The notes beneath the pieces were generated by a model. It saw only the letters and a list, made by a program, of their open reading frames with translations, did not search any database and was not told where the DNA came from. Source: JALYIM01 sp040003205 (GTDB taxonomy: Bacteria > Acidobacteriota > Terriglobia > Terriglobales > Acidobacteriaceae). From it: a DNA stretch of 15,632 nt. A program made the translations under genes and the position numbers. The stretch is taken from the NCBI GenBank assembly GCA_040003205.1, contig JBDUDA010000039.1, positions 1-15,632 of the forward strand, written 5' to 3'. This document shows, piece after piece, positions 14,026-15,632 of this stretch. Numbering within the stretch: position 1 is the stretch's first letter; every line of letters begins with the position of its first letter.

Positions 14026-14093
14026 TTCAGTTCCCGGTTCTCGATTCCTTCTTCTTTTTCTGTTAAACCAAATTCGCGACCAAAAGCAATTCG

Positions 14094-14465
14094 CTACAGA
14101 ACTTCAGGCGCGAGCGAAACAATCTTCAAAAATTTTTTCTCGCGCAGTTCGCGGGCTACAGGACCAAACACGCGTGTGCCTACTGGTTCTCCGGCATCAT
14201 TGATCAGCACTGCGGCATTCGAATCGAAGCGGATGTAGGTGCCATCGCGGCGTCCGTATTCCTTGCGAGTGCGCACGATCACCGCCTTCACTACCGTGCC
14301 CTTCTTCACTTGTCCATCTGGGGAAGCTTCTTTCACGCTGGCGGTAATGACGTCACCCAGTCCGGCGCGCAATCCCGTGGAACCGCCCAGTGGCAGAATC
14401 ATCTGCAACTTGCGGGCGCCGGAATTATCGGCGACCTCGATCATGCTTCTCATCATTAATGCCAT
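14094..14465 (-). CDS. rplN: 50S ribosomal protein L14
   Basis: L14 forms intersubunit bridges and contacts 16S rRNA. The N-terminus MIEVADNSGARKLQMI (8-23), the RAGLGDVITASVKEA segment (33-47), the signature around AVIVRTRKEYGRRDGTYIRFDSNA (61-84) and GTRVFGPVARELR (96-108) identify it. The 123-residue length is one more than the common 122. The ATG at 14465 is preferred over one three codons later because an AGGGAG site lies 8 bases before it. Confidence 0.98.
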   Translation of the reverse strand: MALMMRSMIEVADNSGARKLQMILPLGGSTGLRAGLGDVITASVKEASPDGQVKKGTVVKAVIVRTRKEYGRRDGTYIRFDSNAAVLINDAGEPVGTRVFGPVARELREKKFLKIVSLAPEVL

Positions 14466-14486
14466 AAGTCAATCTCCCTAAGCCTT

Positions 14487-14831
14487 CTACGCTTGCTGCG
14501 AGGTTGCTTCTTTCGCCGCTGCAATCACTTCCGGAGCCAGCGCCGTTTTGCGCACAATCTGCTTCAGACGCCAGCGCTTCAGCTTCGACAGCGGACGTGA
14601 CTCCTCGAGCCTCACCACGTCGCCGATGTGCGCTTCGTTCTTCTCATCGTGCGCGTAGAACTTTTTTCCCTTCGATACCACGCGTCCGTAGAACGCATGC
14701 GACTTTTTGCGCACCACTTCGACCACGATGGTCTTCTTCATGCGATTGGAAACCACTTCTCCAACCACTTCCTTGCGACGGCCCGCTGCCGGCGCGTTCT
14801 CCTGCACTTGCTTGCTATTGGTTTCTGCCAT
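14487..14831 (-). CDS. rpsQ: 30S ribosomal protein S17
   Basis: S17 is an OB-fold protein that binds 16S rRNA early in assembly. The core starts at GRRKEVVGEVVSNRMKKTI (17-35) and has the signature IGDVVRLEESRPLSKLKRW (69-87). At 114 residues it is longer than the E. coli protein (84); about 16 residues are added at the N-terminus and about 18 at an Ala-rich C-terminus. Its ATG shares a base with the rpmC stop codon (TAATG), implying translational coupling. Confidence 0.98.
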   Translation of the reverse strand: MAETNSKQVQENAPAAGRRKEVVGEVVSNRMKKTIVVEVVRKKSHAFYGRVVSKGKKFYAHDEKNEAHIGDVVRLEESRPLSKLKRWRLKQIVRKTALAPEVIAAAKEATSQQA

Positions 14832-15064
14832 TACTTCTTCTCCGTTTTGCGGACCGCGACTTTCGTGCCGCCACCTGCAATCTCACGTTCTCGGGATACC
14901 GTCTTGACGCGCGCAATGTCCTTACGCAGGCCGCGCATCTTCTTCAAGCTTTCGGTCTGCCCCATCTTCATCTGAAACTTCAGCTTGAAGAGTTGCTCTC
15001 CCAGTTCATTCTGCTGGTGACGAAGCTCATCGTCGGTAAAATTTCGAACTTTGTCAGATTTCAT
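14831..15064 (-). CDS. rpmC: 50S ribosomal protein L29
   Basis: L29 lies at the peptide tunnel exit and forms part of the docking site for trigger factor and SRP. The 77-residue protein begins MKSDKVRNFTDDELRHQQNE and has LFKLKFQMKMGQTESLKKM (26-44) and RKDIARVKT (47-55), the standard two-helix pattern. The frame is open for 16 codons upstream, but ATG 15064 is chosen because the family starts here and the upstream part reads as intergenic DNA. The C-terminal tail is basic and Gly-containing. Confidence 0.97.
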   Translation of the reverse strand: MKSDKVRNFTDDELRHQQNELGEQLFKLKFQMKMGQTESLKKMRGLRKDIARVKTVSREREIAGGGTKVAVRKTEKK

Positions 15065-15116
15065 AATTGTCAACTCTTGGCTCTTAACTTCGAATCTCAA
15101 AACTAGCTTCACTCAC

Positions 15117-15536
15117 TCAGTGCGTTGCCGACTGCCGCTTCACGAACGAAGTGCGCAATGGCAACTTGTGTGACGCCAGGCGCATGGCTTCGGTCGCATC
15201 GGTCACCGAAACACCTTCCATTTCGAACAAAATTTTCCCCGGCTTTACCACCGCCACCCAGTGGTCGGGAGCGCCTTTGCCTTTACCCATACGGGTTTCG
15301 GCGGGCTTCTTCGTGACCGGCTTATCTGGGAACAATCGAATCCAGATTTTGCCGCCGCGTTTCACGAAACGAGTCATGGCCACACGGCTGGCTTCAATCT
15401 GCCGATCGGTAATCCAGCCGGGCTCGAGGACTTTCAGTCCAAAGTCTCCAAACGCCAGCTCGCTTCCGCGCCAAGCCTTGCCAGTCATACGTCCGCGCTG
15501 CTGCTTGCGGTACTTCACTTTCTTCGGCATCAACAT
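15117..15536 (-). CDS. rplP: 50S ribosomal protein L16
   Basis: L16 helps shape the A-site tRNA binding region of the large subunit. The start MLMPKKVKYRKQQRGRM, the SELAFGDFGLKVLEPGWIT region (25-43) and the signature RMGKGKGAPDHWVAVVKPG (82-100) are diagnostic. The length is 139 residues. Two ATGs are available (15536 and 15530); the first has an AAGG-containing site at workable spacing, and either gives a normal protein. It lies 45 bases after rpsC and 52 bases before the chosen rpmC start. Confidence 0.98.
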   Translation of the reverse strand: MLMPKKVKYRKQQRGRMTGKAWRGSELAFGDFGLKVLEPGWITDRQIEASRVAMTRFVKRGGKIWIRLFPDKPVTKKPAETRMGKGKGAPDHWVAVVKPGKILFEMEGVSVTDATEAMRLASHKLPLRTSFVKRQSATH

Positions 15537-15581
15537 AAAAGCAGCCCTTAGTCCTTTTTCCCGATTCTTCTCGGACGCTAA

Positions 15582-15632
15582 TTAAAATGCGCCCGCTGGT
15601 TGCAGATCGCGCTTCTTCGCCGCCGGCAGAAT
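15582..15632 (-). CDS. rpsC: 30S ribosomal protein S3, C-terminal end (partial)
   Basis: Only the last 16 codons and the TAA stop are inside the window; the rest lies beyond the right edge. The peptide ILPAAKKRDLQPAGAF is not diagnostic by itself. The call rests on gene order, since rpsC directly precedes rplP in nearly all S10 operons, and on the frame being open to the window edge with a stop 45 bases before rplP. Confidence 0.75.
   Translation of the reverse strand: MLPAAKKRDLQPAGAF

Noticed and set aside
15065..15112. Longer rpmC start giving 16 extra residues
   Set aside because: L29 proteins begin at MKSDKVRNF-like sequence, and the extra codons cover intergenic DNA with a weak heptad-like stretch.

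Overview
This window is a core chromosomal region made almost entirely of recognisable housekeeping genes. On the minus strand, running from the right edge to about position 2883, lies the back half of an S10 ribosomal operon followed by complete spc and alpha operons: rpsC (3' end only), rplP, rpmC, rpsQ, rplN, rplX, rplE, rpsN (zinc type), rpsH, rplF, rplR, rpsE, rpmD, rplO, secY, adk, map, infA, rpmJ, rpsM, rpsK, rpsD, rpoA, rplQ. A strong intrinsic terminator follows rplQ. Beyond it on the same strand is a small membrane-anchored protein that I do not recognise. On the plus strand at the left edge, guaB (IMP dehydrogenase) and a VanZ-family membrane protein run toward the ribosomal cluster; the VanZ gene and the unknown gene meet tail to tail with overlapping stop codons.

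The organism is a bacterium of moderate GC content. The gene order, with adk-map-infA-rpmJ between secY and rpsM, a single zinc-ribbon S14, a four-cysteine S4 and several lengthened ribosomal proteins (L17, L5, S17, S11), fits a soil or environmental lineage such as Acidobacteriota. That assignment is inference from the style of the proteins and the intergenic DNA, not proof.

Layout: 1-113 guaB upstream region with a likely extended -10 promoter; 114-2207 guaB and vanZ-like gene; 2204-2695 unknown membrane-anchored protein; 2835-2866 terminator; 2883-4526 rplQ and rpoA; 4692-6505 rpsD, rpsK, rpsM, rpmJ; 6566-9816 infA, map, adk, secY; 9816-13647 L15 to L5; 13684-15632 L24 to the tail of S3. 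No stretch without a gene exceeds 300 bases; the longest gaps are about 100-190 bases.

The genes work together as the translation and secretion core: ribosomal subunits, IF-1, the RNA polymerase alpha subunit, the SecY channel, methionine aminopeptidase and adenylate kinase. guaB supplies GMP but is a separate unit.

The most unusual structure is not a gene. Many of the longer gaps inside the ribosomal operons carry a degenerate heptad-phased repeat (consensus RGCYNTT, with RGC recurring exactly every 7 bases, usually four units making a 25-base arm). In three gaps the arm is followed by its imperfect inverted complement, which would give long RNA hairpins between rpsD/rpsK, rpsK/rpsM and infA/map; in other gaps only one arm is present. 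This looks like a dispersed short-repeat family inserted within an essential operon. Other points are a TTG start for rpsD, a two-tier hairpin in front of rpoA, and a possible 23-codon leader ORF overlapping the start of rpsH.
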